A DNA stretch of 64,000 bases, taken from assembly GCA_973895155.1 (NCBI GenBank), contig OZ316894.1, forward strand, positions 21,328,001 through 21,392,000, read 5' to 3'. Source of the DNA: Marsupella aquatica (Eukaryota; Marchantiophyta). The position numbers and the translations under genes are program-made. The notes beneath the pieces were generated by a model. That model was not told the DNA's origin, ran no database searches, and saw only the letters and a list, made by a program, of their open reading frames with translations. This document shows positions 49,401 to 60,783 of this stretch, piece by piece (the first letter of the stretch is position 1; every line of letters starts with the position of its first letter).

Positions 49401-52400
49401 ATTACGCTATCATACGAGGCGTCTGGAAATTTGAGAGGAAGCTTGGTTGTCTCGATATCGAAGGCACAAACACGGACCTCGGCGCGCTGTAGTAGACCTG
49501 TTCTTTGCTCTAGTTTAACTCTTCCGGATTCCATAGTCACATTGTACCACCGTCCACATCTCACATCTATGAATACAGCAACGAAGAGCACAACCGTTAG
49601 TTTCGGCTAGTTATATCGTCTCATCGTGAGACTCTTAGTAAGGATATGGACCTTAGGTGTAGCTCCTGTGCAGTAAGCAAATTCCTCTCCTGGACAACAT
49701 TTAGTTGACCCGGTAGTCCGCACAAGGAACAAAGCCAGAAAGCCGGAATGGATGAGGAAGATAACCAACGATGGATCACTAATGACAAGAAGCCGTAGCA
49801 GAGTCAGTCAAACCGCCTTTGGCGGAGTACGGTCTTTAGATTCAGTACAGTAGTTCTCTCGAAAATTTATCAGGGGGGCAAGAAAGACCTTGCCTTCAAA
49901 ATTGAGACCTTATAGATTTTAACCCACTCTGGGAATGTTAATAATATAAGAGGTTTGCAGTTTACTACAAATGCCGAGTGAATAAATTGTTTGCAACCAT
50001 TTTCGCAAAGCAGGAAAATCATACCGTTGTCGATAGCAAATCGCACATGGTAAGGAACATCGTATTCTCGTAGTTCTGTCATATAATCGACGTAGTCTTG
50101 AATGTTTATCTTGTCTTCCTTTCCACCCCTGTGAGACCGAAGAGGAAAAAGTGGTTACGAGACAATAGGTAACCCAATTAGTCTGCCCAAATAACAAGTC
50201 CATTGACCGTCAAATACAAGATCAGGTCACAATCTTTCCTTGGGTACTCATACCCGAAAGTTTAGATTAGAGTTCGGATCTTAGCAATAAGAATTATTGT
50301 AGCTCAGAAGGTAAAGGGCCATTCTTTTTCTGCAACGTCCAAATTCTACAACACGACAAATGAGTTCCATGACGCAAACTAAGGGTGTCTATCATCTATT
50401 CTGCCGCCACCATTGATCAAGATGGGAGGAATAGAAAGTTACCTCATGGCCTCAAAGAGTGAGTCATACGCCTTAGAAGCCTCCAACTTGGCCTGGTTCC
50501 GTTCGACTATTGGTAGGAGTTCGCTCTTCACCGACATCAATTCTTGTACAGTGTTGAAACTGACCTTCAAAAACTTGTCCCGCAAACCAGACAGATGATT
50601 TTTCTGCAGGGATTGAAAAGACACGAAATTGGTATGTGTAAATTTCAGGCATCACACTAAACGATTCGGCGGTCTGAAGTTCGAGAGAACATCATGGACT
50701 GGTTGATTCCCTATCTGAAATTCTCTGATGGGTATCCCATCATCCACAAGTATTCGCAGGCGTGCGCAAAATTGGAGAATTCGGGACCACGGAGTAATAC
50801 CAAATCAAGATCTTCTTTCTCGACGACTTGAATATTCGCTATACGTCCTTCGTAACGACGCCGTAGATAGGCATCAACGTCGAGCTCCATGTTTTTCTGC
50901 AGACCAGATTTTGTCGAGGTCACAAAGTTGCATTGAGTTCCGGAGCCTGCCTACTTGTTTTACTAAAATTATAAATATGATCTGCTGCAATAAAGACTAC
51001 TTAAGTCTCGAGACCCTTCAATATTCCTGCCTACTTTGTATAAAGCACTCCACTCTCACCTTGGTACCCAGATAAAAGTATGGCGCAAATTTGAATTGGG
51101 TTTTGAAAGTTGAACCATCCTGCATTAACAATTCAAGTCAGAGCACTAACAAGGCAACTGTCTAGGACGATCCCATCATTTCTGCCATTGAAGAGCGGAA
51201 ATTTGGACCTGGAGATTCAGAGCCTCCAAAAGGATATATCCTCGCTTCAGCGCATGAAGAAATTTGGACCAGCTTCCGCAGAGTTTGTCAAAGCTCGAAT
51301 ACTAAAATTTGACTGCATGATGAGGTCTTGAGCTGAACAGCCATGCACTGTTTTTCTGGTGTAAAACAATGTTTTTGACTCACGAATTCCAAGATGAGAA
51401 AGGACAGAGCGGTGGGATTTACGGAATTCAGAGCAGTGAACGCTGCAGACTCCAAAAAGGAGTTCACCGACTTACGACCACCTTGTTTACCAGGGCGGCT
51501 GCAGCCAAACCTAAACTAACCCATCTCATTCTAAATTGAAGCAACTACAAGGCTGCGGACAACTGCCGGGGAGATCGTAGACAACAGGCCCTGGTCATGC
51601 TGCCGAATTCAAAGGTCAAAATCTAAAGAGCAAGTGTTGGACATTTCTATGAAACTTCTGGTACAGTTAGGCATTTGATTCTCTCGCCAATTTACTCAGA
51701 TATGAAACTTCTGGTCTAGTCAGGCATTTGATTCTCTCACCAATTTACTCAGATGGTTTGTTTGTTACTTTTAAGGCATTCTCGCCTAGTTTGTGCTTAA
51801 CGACTTACGTCCCCATTGGAAATTTGCGTACTCCAACATAATTCATTTAATACTCCTCGATTCAAGGAAAGTGGCCGAGTCTCTACCACCGTCGATGACG
51901 CAAGAAGGTATGCAAGTACCTGACACATGAAGTAGAGGTTGACGCAGCTGTAGGATTGAAGACTGTCGTGTTCGTCTTCCATGGACGACTGAAAAAATGA
52001 CACAAAAACGGTAGTCAGTACCAGGGACATCGCACTTCGAACCAGGCCACTCCCCCGGATTCAGCTGGTGACCCCGAGAAACTCCAACAGTAAGAGCTCA
52101 AAATTGACCATCTCCTCACTTCTTCAGTAACAATTCCAGAGAGAAACTTTGGCAGATGCGGCTGGGGAAGTTGGCAACATTGACGTTAGATGCAGGAGCT
52201 ATAGATATTTTACTACTGACCGAGGCCATATTGAGGAGCCAGCCGAGGCGGACATTCCCTTCGCTGAATACGTTAAAGCCGAATTTTGCCTCGAGAGCAT
52301 CCTCCGCTGATTTCCACACCTTGGATCTGCCAACTCTTCTGACACTCTCTTTCCCACTAAGAATCTCCGTTCTGTTGCCTCTTCCGCGCCCCCCTCCTCC

Positions 52401-52514
52401 AAATCCTCTCCCTCTACTCATTCCACCTGCAGTATAACCGCGTCCTGTCCCTCTTCCACTCCCTCCTCCTCTATCATTATCCCACGAACCTCCTCCTTTC
52501 CTCTGGAATCCCAT
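34401..52514 (-). CDS. POL2: DNA polymerase epsilon catalytic subunit A (50 exons)
   Basis: Leading-strand replicase, B-family polymerase with proofreading exonuclease; nuclear. Fifty exons join in one frame to 2,239 codons plus stop (Arabidopsis about 2,160, human 2,286). Exons, 5'-3': 52514-52221, 51988-51920, 51119-51060, 50896-50801, 50603-50443, 50128-50025, 49566-49349, 49185-49099, 48876-48742, 48569-48447, 48128-48045, 47844-47680, 47500-47324, 47027-46914, 46660-46556, 46278-46160, 46003-45859, 45685-45591, 45423-45318, 45112-45033, 44821-44645, 44447-44360, 44192-44112, 43890-43747, 43595-43500, 43239-43039, 42660-42606, 42409-42267, 42020-41665, 41496-41343, 41083-40886, 40762-40688, 40504-40314, 40154-39974, 39619-39555, 39254-39122, 38982-38881, 38776-38693, 38590-38516, 38234-38175, 37909-37659, 37509-37461, 37105-36945, 36822-36756, 36475-36356, 36240-36067, 35704-35483, 35330-35224, 34956-34764, 34580-34401. 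Landmarks: Exo I FDIETT (D298, E300), Exo II GDFFDWP (about 387-393), Exo III YSVSD (Y482, D486); motif [11 protein letters not shown] (D649), motif [11 protein letters not shown], motif C DTD (884-886); C-terminal Cys clusters from C2115 and C2175. All splice sites are GT-AG except the GC donor after 42606. The N-terminal 50 residues are unusually Arg/Gly-rich. No break seen: probably functional. Confidence 0.96.
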
Positions 52515-52789
52515 CGCTTCCTGCTCAACACGCTGACGAGACAGGTCAACCGCTTCTGCTCCGTCGCGGCAAATCTATCTTCCCAATCAGTGCCTCAGAC
52601 CCTTCTCGGTCCAGCATTGTCATTCAGTCGCTGTAGCTTGCCAACCTCGACTAAGAATCGCTTCAATTTCCCTCTTACCCCAACTTTCACTCACCAAACA
52701 AACAGAAGCCTATACTCTAGTTCACTGAACTGAGCGCTCGATCAGATCTACCCGCTTCCCTGCCTTACGCGGCTGGCTCGTCCTCCATT
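52515..52789 (-). promoter_or_regulatory. proximal upstream region of POL2
   Basis: 275 bp between the POL2 start codon and the minisatellite at 52.79 kb. It must hold at least part of the 5'UTR. I see no TATA box and no clear E2F site within it. Confidence 0.35.
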
Positions 52790-53405
52790 CTGCACGAAAA
52801 CGATCGGCTTTCCCCAACATTGCATCAGGCTTCCTCCTCCTCTTCCTCCTTCATTCTGCATGACAACGATCAGCTTCTCCCCAGCGTCGCGTCAGGCTTC
52901 CTCCTCCTCTTCTTGCTTCATTCTGCAAGAAATCGATCAGCTTCTCCCCAGCATTGCATCGGGCTTCCTCCTCTTCATCCTTCATTCTGCATGAACCCCA
53001 TCGGCTTCTCCCCAGTATTGCGTAAGGCTTAGTGCTCCTCGTCCTGCTTCTATCTTGCATCAAAATGATCAGCTTCTCCAACATTGCGCAAGGCTTCCTC
53101 TTCCATTTCATACTTCATTCCGCATCAAAACGATCAGCGTCGCCCCACCATTGCGCAAGGCCTCCTCCTCCATTTCCTGATTCATTCCGCATCAAAACGA
53201 TCAGCCTCTCCCCAACATTGCGCACTCCATTTCATCCTTCATTCTGCATCAAAACGATCAGCTTCTCCCCAACATTCCACAAGGCTTCCTCCTCCATTTC
53301 CTGCTTCATTCCGCATTGAAAACGATCAGCCTCTCCCCAACATTGCGCAAGGCTTCCTGCTTCATTTCATCCTTCATTCTCCATGAAATCGATCAGCTTC
53401 TCACC
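52790..53405. repeat. minisatellite, ~66 bp x 10, upstream of POL2
   Basis: GATCAGCTTCTCC or a close variant recurs at 52801, 52867, 52935, 52999, 53066, 53131, 53199, 53257, 53323 and 53390 (spacing 58-68). Each unit has CATTCTGCAT before it and AACATTGCGCAAGGCTTCCTCC after it. Plus-strand frames rich in Ser/Phe/His are translations of the array. Confidence 0.9.
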
Positions 53406-53519
53406 AAGAGAAATTGCCGAACTCCTCGGACGTTGTAGCGTCCACGAAGAGAAGAGCGCGGGACCGAGATCAGTCTGTCTGCTCCTGTCCCCGCCATTTG
53501 AACACAGACGTCAGAAAGG

Positions 53520-53540
53520 GCGGGAGTGGTAGTCTCCCGC
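53520..53540. repeat. GCGGGAG dyad (7+7 bp, loop 7)
   Basis: GCGGGAG (53520-53526) faces CTCCCGC (53534-53540). The half-site resembles the GCGGGA core of E2F sites, which control many plant replication genes, but it lies about 1 kb upstream of POL2 beyond the minisatellite. Confidence 0.4.
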
Positions 53541-53604
53541 GTTCGGTGATACGGTGGCTCTGTAACTCACGGTGTAAACTGTAAATCTCCATTAGTATTG
53601 GACA

Positions 53605-53990
53605 GGCGGTCTGGTATGAGGTTACTAGCATGTAACCCTATGTAACATATGGTGTAAGTTGTAAACCTCTGGAGGTAGAAGAGATAGGCGTCTGGTGTTA
53701 TTAGTATTTAACCCTATGTTACATGTGTAAACTGTAAACCTCTGGAAGTAGAGGAGATGGGCAGTCTGGTCTGGGGTTACTAGCATGTAACTCTATGTAA
53801 ATTGTGTAAACTGTAAACCTCTGGAAGTATAAGATAATGGCGGTCTGGCCTGAGGTTACTAGGATGTAACCCTATGACAAGAAAGTGAGGAGAACAGTCT
53901 GGCCTGGGGTTACTAGAATGTAACCCTATGACAAGAAAATGAGGAGAAGGGTCTGGCCTGGCGTTACTAGCATGTAACCCTATGACAAGA
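53605..53990. repeat. tandem array with GGTTAC-N6-GTAACC dyads
   Basis: Six units of GTCTGG(C/T)CTGGGGTTACTAGCATGTAACCCTATG-type sequence begin at about 53610, 53687, 53764, 53843, 53897 and 53951 (spacing 77, 77, 79, 54, 54). Most carry a small palindrome, GGTTAC...GTAACC. The array continues in diluted form to 54.1 kb. Confidence 0.8.
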
Positions 53991-54207
53991 AAGTGAGGAG
54001 AACCCTATTGGAAAGTTTTTAGGAGCTTTCTTGGAGCAAGGTTCAGGTAAGAACCCTTGCCCAAATGTCCATTATAGTACATAAATCCTGTCAAGAGAAG
54101 AGGTTACCGGTGTGTAACCATTTCTAGAGGGCCTGCTATAGTCATAATCTACTGCCCTGAAAAGTAGAGTCGGTGACCTCTTTCCGGACAGGAGTTACGT
54201 ACACTAG

Positions 54208-54343
54208 TGCAGGTCTGGGCTGGGGTTATAGACTGTAACCTGCTCCCGGAATATTCAAAGAAGCTTTCCGGCTGCCGCCGGTCAACTTCTTTTCATATTC
54301 CGGACGCAAGGTTACAGTCTAGTAACCTACACCCAGACCTGCA
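54208..54343. repeat. long imperfect hairpin (arms ~60 bp)
   Basis: TGCAGGTCTGGG at 54208-54219 is answered by CCCAGACCTGCA at 54332-54343. The match continues inward through GACTGTAACCT and CGGAATAT to a centre near 54275, about 80% paired by eye. It shares GTAACC motifs with the array just upstream. It could be a small foldback or MITE-like element; I found no target duplication. Confidence 0.65.
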
Positions 54344-54828
54344 TTACCCTATACATGATTACATGTAGAAAAGGATTATTTCCGGGCAAGAGATGATGGA
54401 AATATCAGGTACCCCTGAAATTGGTTACACACTGATAACTCACATTCCAAATAGAAATCAGGCATCTACTGGACTAGTGCTAACGACAATGACCAATGCC
54501 CAACGGCAATCATTCCACTGGCTTTCTGGTTGCACAAAGGAGGTCAAGTTATTACCTTAGTGCCCTTCTTGATTTCCTCATTGTAATTTTGATGGCATTT
54601 GCTCAGAAGAATGCATTCAAGATTTGGATGGGCTCGTTATGAAAATTCTACTTTGAAAATGAAAATCTCTTAAACCTTTAAGTTTATTAAGGTTGTTATA
54701 CCAGAACATTGGGCCTCTCAAAAACTCAAACTCAATTGTCAATGAATTTTTGCATACAATGCTTTCAATTGTAAATAGTCATTTACTATGTACTTAACTA
54801 ACTCAATACCCGTGCGTTCCACAAAAAA

Positions 54829-55600
54829 TGTCGTGTCGGCCAAGTTGTCATTGAGAACAAAAGATATCGTGTCGGCCAAGACGCCGGTGAGAAGATGTCA
54901 TGTCGGCCAAGTCGGCCAAGAAGTCGTTGAGAGCAAAAGATGTCGTGTTGCCCAAGATGTTATGTCGGCCAAGATGTCAGGGAGAACGAAAGATGTCGTG
55001 TCGGCCAAGAAGTCGATGAGAACAAACAGGAGAACAAAAGATGTTGTGTCGGCCAGGAGGTTGTTGAGAAGAAAGATGTCATCTCGGCCAAGAGGTTGTG
55101 GAAGAAATAGAGGTCGTGTTGCCAATGGTGTTGTTATGCCAAAGGTTTCGTTAAATATAACAATGTTGTTAAATACAAAATAGCTCAATACCTGTGCGTT
55201 GCACAAAAGATGTTGTGTAGCCCAAGATGTTGTTATGTGAAAGATGTTGTGAAGCAAAAAGATGTCATTAAGAACGATGAAGTTGTTTCGCCAAAGATGT
55301 AGTTATGTTAAAGACGTTGTCAAGTAAAAAGATGTTGTTAAAAAAGAAGTCATTTTGCCAAACATGTCGTCAAGTAAAAAGTTGTCATCAAGTAAAAAGT
55401 TGTCGTCAAGTAAAAAATTGTCATTTACAAAAAAGACGTCATTTTGCCAAAGATGTCGTTTTGCCAAAGATGTCATGAATAAAAAGATTTAGTCGAGTGA
55501 AAAGATGATGTGGTGCCAAATGGGTCGTTATGCAAAAGACATTGTGAAGTAAAAAGATGTCGTCAAGTAAAAGTGTGCCCCCTAGCCCAACACCTTGCCA
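54829..55600. repeat. GATGTCGTGTCGGCCAAG repeat array
   Basis: Degenerate ~30-36 bp units of GAACAAAAGATGTCGTGTCGGCCAAG (54829-55100) give way to AAGATGTCGT(C/T)AAGTAAAA units (55200-55580). A larger repeat is superposed: CTCAATACCCGTGCGTT at about 54800 and CTCAATACCTGTGCGTT at about 55185. Confidence 0.75.
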
Positions 55601-56798
55601 TCAATGTTAGTGCCATGATATTTGCTATGTCTTTGGACCTTATAACTTTTGATTTTTTGGCAGTGAAAATGGCACAAAAAATGAATGTAAAAAATCACCC
55701 TGAATATTGGAAGAATTATGTTTTATTTACGGACCTCATTAGGGATCCTTTCCAAAATTCCAGGCTCCACAGCGCGTGACATCATCATGGCACACTACAA
55801 ACACAAAGAGACTTGTTTTTGGATAAAATTAATTTCTGCATTCATGTTTGTGGCAACTTTTCTATAAAATCTGGGACGTTATGCTTTAAAAGAGAATGTA
55901 AAAAAATCTGACATGCAAATCAAAAGACAAAGATTGAGGTAAAATTGCCCCTAGTAACGGTTTCATTTATAGTTTGATTTTACTCAAAATGTAAAATTTT
56001 CTCGGCAGCAATTTTTGATTTGACATTGTTAAGTCAAATCATAATGAAAACTCACGTATAATATGACGTTGGAACAATCTTGAAGAGACGGTCCTAATGA
56101 GCTCAGGATTGTCACCATTCAGTAAGAATTGAGTAAGCAATTTCAAAAATAGATTTTACCCTTGATTTCATAATCTCTAACGTGAATACCCGTGTGAATA
56201 GAAATAAAAAAATTTGTTCCACAACCCTTGAAATGTTGATCCCTTCCATGAGAATGAACCAAAAATTTGACAGATTTTATCGAGTACTAAGGAGATTATG
56301 AGTTTTAGAATTTCCTTAGATTTTTAATGAACTTAACATTGATAGATTTAATTGAGTTTTGAGTAGATTATGAGTTTCTAAATTTCTCTAGCTTTTGATC
56401 GATTCCAAAGTCTACAATTGGAGATATGTTTTCATGAATGTTTTGTCTCAAACAATTATGCTAAGTTAGTGATTTGACGACAATGTCGGCTTCTCTCTTC
56501 ATCTCTCTACATGTAGGAATTGAAAAGCGATTACTTTCAATGCAACTTGAGTGCATCTGACATCCTTTTGGTACCATGGAGGAAACCATGGAGCACCGTT
56601 TTGCTGAAGTGGGCAATTAAACTACCCAACATTAAACAATAGTTCACATTGTAGCTGGTTTTGTGATTCATGTTAATTCTGGTTGCCTTGGTAAGTTTGG
56701 CAACTGTTTCAAGTGTCAAACACTGACTTGTCCATTTTTGAAGAAAAAAATAATCTTTAGATTTGGAGGTCTAGTTGGGCTTGAGTTTCTAGACAATG
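55601..56798. other. intergenic, nothing recognised
   Basis: AT-rich DNA with short overlapping frames only. No RNA gene or element boundary seen. Confidence 0.5.
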
Positions 56799-56803
56799 GC
56801 CTC

Positions 56804-57096
56804 TGTTAGGTATTGCTCTTAGTCTTGTGACTCTTGAGCTAACCACAGTTAGGCTAACTTAGGTTAGGACTTAGCTAAGGTTAGCGGTAGTGCTGTTGTG
56901 TATAAAGCTAGGGCTGGTGCGAGTCCTTGGTGGATCTTCAGGTCATTGTTGGAGTGGAGCAAGAGAGAAGTAAAGGTCTCTTGCTTTCCCATGGACGTAG
57001 CCTCAACCGTGAGGTGAACTATGTACTTGCTGTGTCGACTACTTTGTATGGTGTTCATATGTGCATGGTGTCTCGGGATAAGGATTATCCCCAACA
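56804..57096 (+). mobile_element. solo LTR (Ty1/copia-like)
   Basis: A 293-bp LTR beginning TGTTAGG and ending CCCCAACA, with a perfect 5-bp target duplication GCCTC at 56799-56803 and 57097-57101. A TATA-like GTGTATAAAG is near 56898. No tRNA primer-binding site follows and no partner LTR was found, so this is a solo LTR. Orientation is taken from the TATA-like motif and the copia-style U5 layout (CCCATGGACGTAGCC...). Confidence 0.85.
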
Positions 57097-57101
57097 GCCT
57101 C

Positions 57102-58538
57102 TAAAATAACATGGGTCGGGGGTCCACTGATTAATTGGTTAGTGTATGTAGTCCCCTATTGATTGAAATAGTATCTGAAATTTGTCACACCATTCTAGGT
57201 AGTGTTAGAGTGTATCGTACTATCTAGATCCGTATGTTTGGTATGTGTGCTATATGAGCTGATAAGGTTCCGTTAGGTTTGTGTGAGAGGGTACTTCTCA
57301 CTTGTGAGGCATTGAAAGGTCATCTTTCAATGTTGAGCCTTGGAGAGAGAGGAGCTTGAGTGTGGCTATGGTGGCTGTGAGCTCCGCTTGTGTAACGTGG
57401 ATTCCTTGAGTAGTGCAAGGTGCGTTGGCTTGACATACATGTGTGATCGGATCGGTGTGGGATCGATGGGGTATTGTTGACCGGGATCGTTGTGCCGATT
57501 GTATGGAGATTACATTAGAAGATCAGATGCGAACTTTGTTGTGCGGACTGTGCAAACAGAAGTTCATATGTGTTGATTGAGTTGGGGACGGTTTGGGGAA
57601 ATCATTGTGTGGATCCGTGGTAGCTCGGATCGTATTGAATAGATCATTGGTATCTTGGTTGGTTGCTGGTAACGGATCTGAAGTGGGAGATCCGAGTTCT
57701 GAAGTTTTGCTGTTGACGGTTTTCGGATAGAGTTCTCAAGCAGATCTGTGGTGCCGTTCGATCATTGTGAAGCCTTTGATAAGCTGATTGGGTGATTATT
57801 GCGTGAGGCACGCGAGGTCACCCATCCCGAAAGTGCTCCCAACCGCGAGCGCAAAGTCATCCATCGCGAGCGCAGGCAGGCGCGAGGTCGAGGTCACCCA
57901 TCCCGAGGCTATTCCGGGCCGTGAACGCGAGGGGAGGCACGAGGGCTATTCCGAGTCGTGAGCGCAAGGCGAAGCGCAAGGTCACCCATCCCGGGGCTAT
58001 TCCCAACCGCAAGCGCTTAACTGGCAAGTTCTCATCCCACCTTGTGTACACACAAGTTTTCACAACTTGTTGTTTAGATTCAAGCGCCAGGGGGCTTTAT
58101 ACACTTTCCGGTTTGCTTAGAGCCTTGTTTCGGGCCAAATCATAGGCTCTTTAGAGATTTTTGATAGTTCTGAGTTCATCTAAATACACAGATTGAACCA
58201 ATTCTGCATGGTTTCTCATCTATAACATTGGGACATGATGAAGCCTATTATGAAGGCCTGTCATTGAACATTATGAATATTTGTTTGATCAATGTGTGAT
58301 CACTCTTGGTGTGGAGAGTTAGTGTTTGACTATTCTTGTTGATTGGATCCTCTCCACACTTGTTTCCTGTTTATGCGCCATGTTGGTTCGGTATGGGCGC
58401 TTGATTCCATAGGAGTGATCCGGGTTTGCAACCGGACATTCTAGTGTGCTGTGTATTTCTCTCCTGGTGATGTTGGAGTGATGCCCAACACACCATGATA
58501 TGTAGACATTGCGTAACGCCACGTTGTTTACCTGTTTC
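57102..58538. other. region between solo LTR and Ty3 element, no gene
   Basis: Possibly part of the 5' LTR/leader of the Ty3/gypsy element that follows, but I could not find its LTR ends or a primer-binding site. It contains the GC-rich repeat at 57800-58020. Confidence 0.4.
57800..58020. repeat. GC-rich degenerate repeat
   Basis: Variants of GCGAGGTCACCCATCCCGAGGCTATTCC recur about four times (near 57810, 57880, 57930 and 57975) in DNA otherwise AT-richer. Confidence 0.7.
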
Positions 58539-59915
58539 ATGGCATGGAAGGGATTATTTCAGCATTTGGAGGGGTCACCCATGGATAACTACCATGAGTT
58601 TTGGAAGGCTCATTTGGTTGAGATTGAGGCATGGAGGTAGCATTGGTCACCTAATTACGTGTCCATCACCTATGGCACTAGTGCGGCTGCCCAACCCATT
58701 GCCACAACTGCTGCTTCTTCTAGCAGCACTAGCCAGAGTGGCACACCATCCACCAGCAGCACTCCAACAGCATCCACCGCTACTCCTGCCGGTGTGATTG
58801 TGACAAGAACTGGAGTTGCGCCAGCATTTAACCCTATGGTGGAATTCTTTGAGGTACTGAAGCAGAACTATCAGGGTGTGAGAACTGATAAGTTGAAGGG
58901 TCTCCAGGAGTTCCAACGTAAGATTGGAGAGAGTCTACGCGAGGCATACACTCGTATGCGCAGATTGATCACTGTCACCAAGGGAGTGGCAGAGGCTCAG
59001 GCAGTCCAGTTTTGGTATGCAATTCTGGACAGAGAATTGCGACGCAAAGTGAGAGATGTCACCTTGCTTAGGGATGCAGATCCCACATTGGCAGTTGTTT
59101 TTACCCTTTCTGAGCGTATTGAGCTCAATATGGTGAATGAGAAGGTGGTGACTTCCGGATTTTCCAAGGAAGCACCAAAGGCTGCGTCTACATCCACACC
59201 ACAGCCTACTACACGGAAGAGCCAGAGGAAGAAGCCTACTGCACGAGAGTCTACCAGCCAGAGACCTGTGCCCTCTTATGCTGGACAACAGTCAGGATGT
59301 TGGACCTGTGGTGGGGATCATGCACAGAGATATTGCCCACATCATAGAGGATCAGGGGGAGCATCAGCGCCTGATTAGCGATAGTGTGATCACTGTGGAG
59401 CTCCTAGACACACCAAGGATAGGTGTTTCTCACTCCACCCTGAGTTACGGAGAGGAGGATCACGTACACATGATCAAGAAAGAGGAGGAGGAGGTAGAGG
59501 TGGTGGACGTGGTCGTGGCATGCCACATGCAGGGAGACAGGGAGGTGACGCTGCCCTTGCTGTAACCATAGATCCAAAGGATGCTAAGATTGCTCAATTG
59601 GAGCAACAACTAGTTGCCATGGCTAGTTCCCAGGTGAGACCTAATTTTGGTGATGGGGCATCTACATCCTATGGACCTTCCACATCCCATGGTCCTTCCA
59701 TATCTTATGGAGCTAATGGAGACCTTGCCACCATGGGATTCATGTGTGGCACTGCACATATTGATGCATCAACAACGTTGACACGTGGGGCAGCCAAAGC
59801 TCTTGAGCCCCGAGGAGCAGTAGTGGAGTTAGATCCACAGAGGGGGATGCACGTTGGCAGACAAAGCTTCCTCAGTCTTTTATATTGTCAGAGACAATTT
59901 AGACTACCTTTATGA
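58539..59915 (+). pseudogene. gag (capsid and two CCHC zinc knuckles), broken
   Basis: Gag builds the virus-like particle that packages element RNA. The frame starts at the Met of MAWKGLFQHLEG (58539) and is interrupted by TAG at 58638, 59376 and 59382. A capsid-like helical region follows (about 58830-59160). Then come two zinc knuckles: CX2CX3HX4C (CWTCGGDHAQRYC, 59298-59336) and a canonical CX2CX4HX4C (CDHCGAPRHTKDRC, 59385-59426). They are separated by the two TAG codons, which most simply replaced Gln (CAG). A Gly/Arg-rich stretch and a short coiled coil (AKIAQLEQQLVAMA) come next. The frame is lost near 59.8 kb. Confidence 0.8.
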
Positions 59916-60304
59916 ACCCGGTTTGGACAAACCCTGATGTGGGTAAGTCGGCAGAATCAGGTAGTGATGCAGCAGGGATGACAGGTACCCTACTGGGGGC
60001 GGCTACTGCCATGGTACGCACCCCATTATTTTCAGCAACAGACATGCTGAACTTGGGAGTTGGTCCTGCATAAGTGTTCAGATTGGCAGCTACACTCTGT
60101 GAGGACATTCCAGTGGTTGCTTCCCATGCAGAAGCAACTTGCAGTGTTGAAGCAGTGAAGACCATGCCACCTACTGCTACTAGTGAGACATGGCATGCAG
60201 CAGCAGCAAGGTTGGTGGAATTACCAGCACGCTCTGCATTTGAGAGGACTAGGTTCAAACCTAGTGTTGTGTCATTGGAGAATCGAAGTGGTATCTTCTG
60301 ATTA

Positions 60305-60783
60305 GTTGGGCCTTCTGGGGCAGTATACCAGCCAGAGAGAGTGTTACTGAATATTGGTGCTCAACCCTTGATGTTGGGTAAGTCTACCATACGTGGATTG
60401 GGATTGCGTCTGGAGGATTTGGAGGATTGTCCCTTTCCCATTCAGACTTCATTGGGGGACCTACACCTACACAGCACATTACCAAGAGAGCTCTTGATTT
60501 GAGGTTTCAGGAAGGTCATACCACAGATAGCTCACAGATATAGGCGCGAGCTATTCTGACTAAGGCAGAGTCATATGATGTGTTGGTGGGATGTATAGTG
60601 CTCTACCCCATGGAATTTATTCTTGATTTTTGGGAGGAATCAGTGTCATATAGACAGGACATCTATATATGGCAATCAGAAGATGCTCGATTGAGCAAAT
60701 TGCTAGTGAGATTTAGTGGACCTATGGGAGGCCCTAAATCCACACCATTGTCTTTGGCAGCATTCAGTGGTCAATTGCTGGAC
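60305..60783 (+). pseudogene. retropepsin-like aspartic protease remnant
   Basis: The protease that would process the polyprotein. The flap/active-site half reads VLLNIGAQPLMLGKS (60341-60385). The family's D-[ST]-G catalytic triad is N-I-G here (AAT ATT GGT at 60350-60358), two transitions from the expected codons. The C-terminal half (ESYDVLVG and YPMEFILDFWEESVSYR) follows in a shifted frame (60541-60783), with TGA at 60500 and TAG at 60541 between. As it stands the protease cannot work. Confidence 0.75.

Noticed and set aside
52820-53386. Overlapping Ser/Phe/His-rich ORFs upstream of POL2
   Set aside because: They are translations of the 66-bp minisatellite and change frame with unit length.
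57800-58020. CRISPR-like array
   Set aside because: Degenerate, unequal units in a plant nuclear context; no regular spacers.
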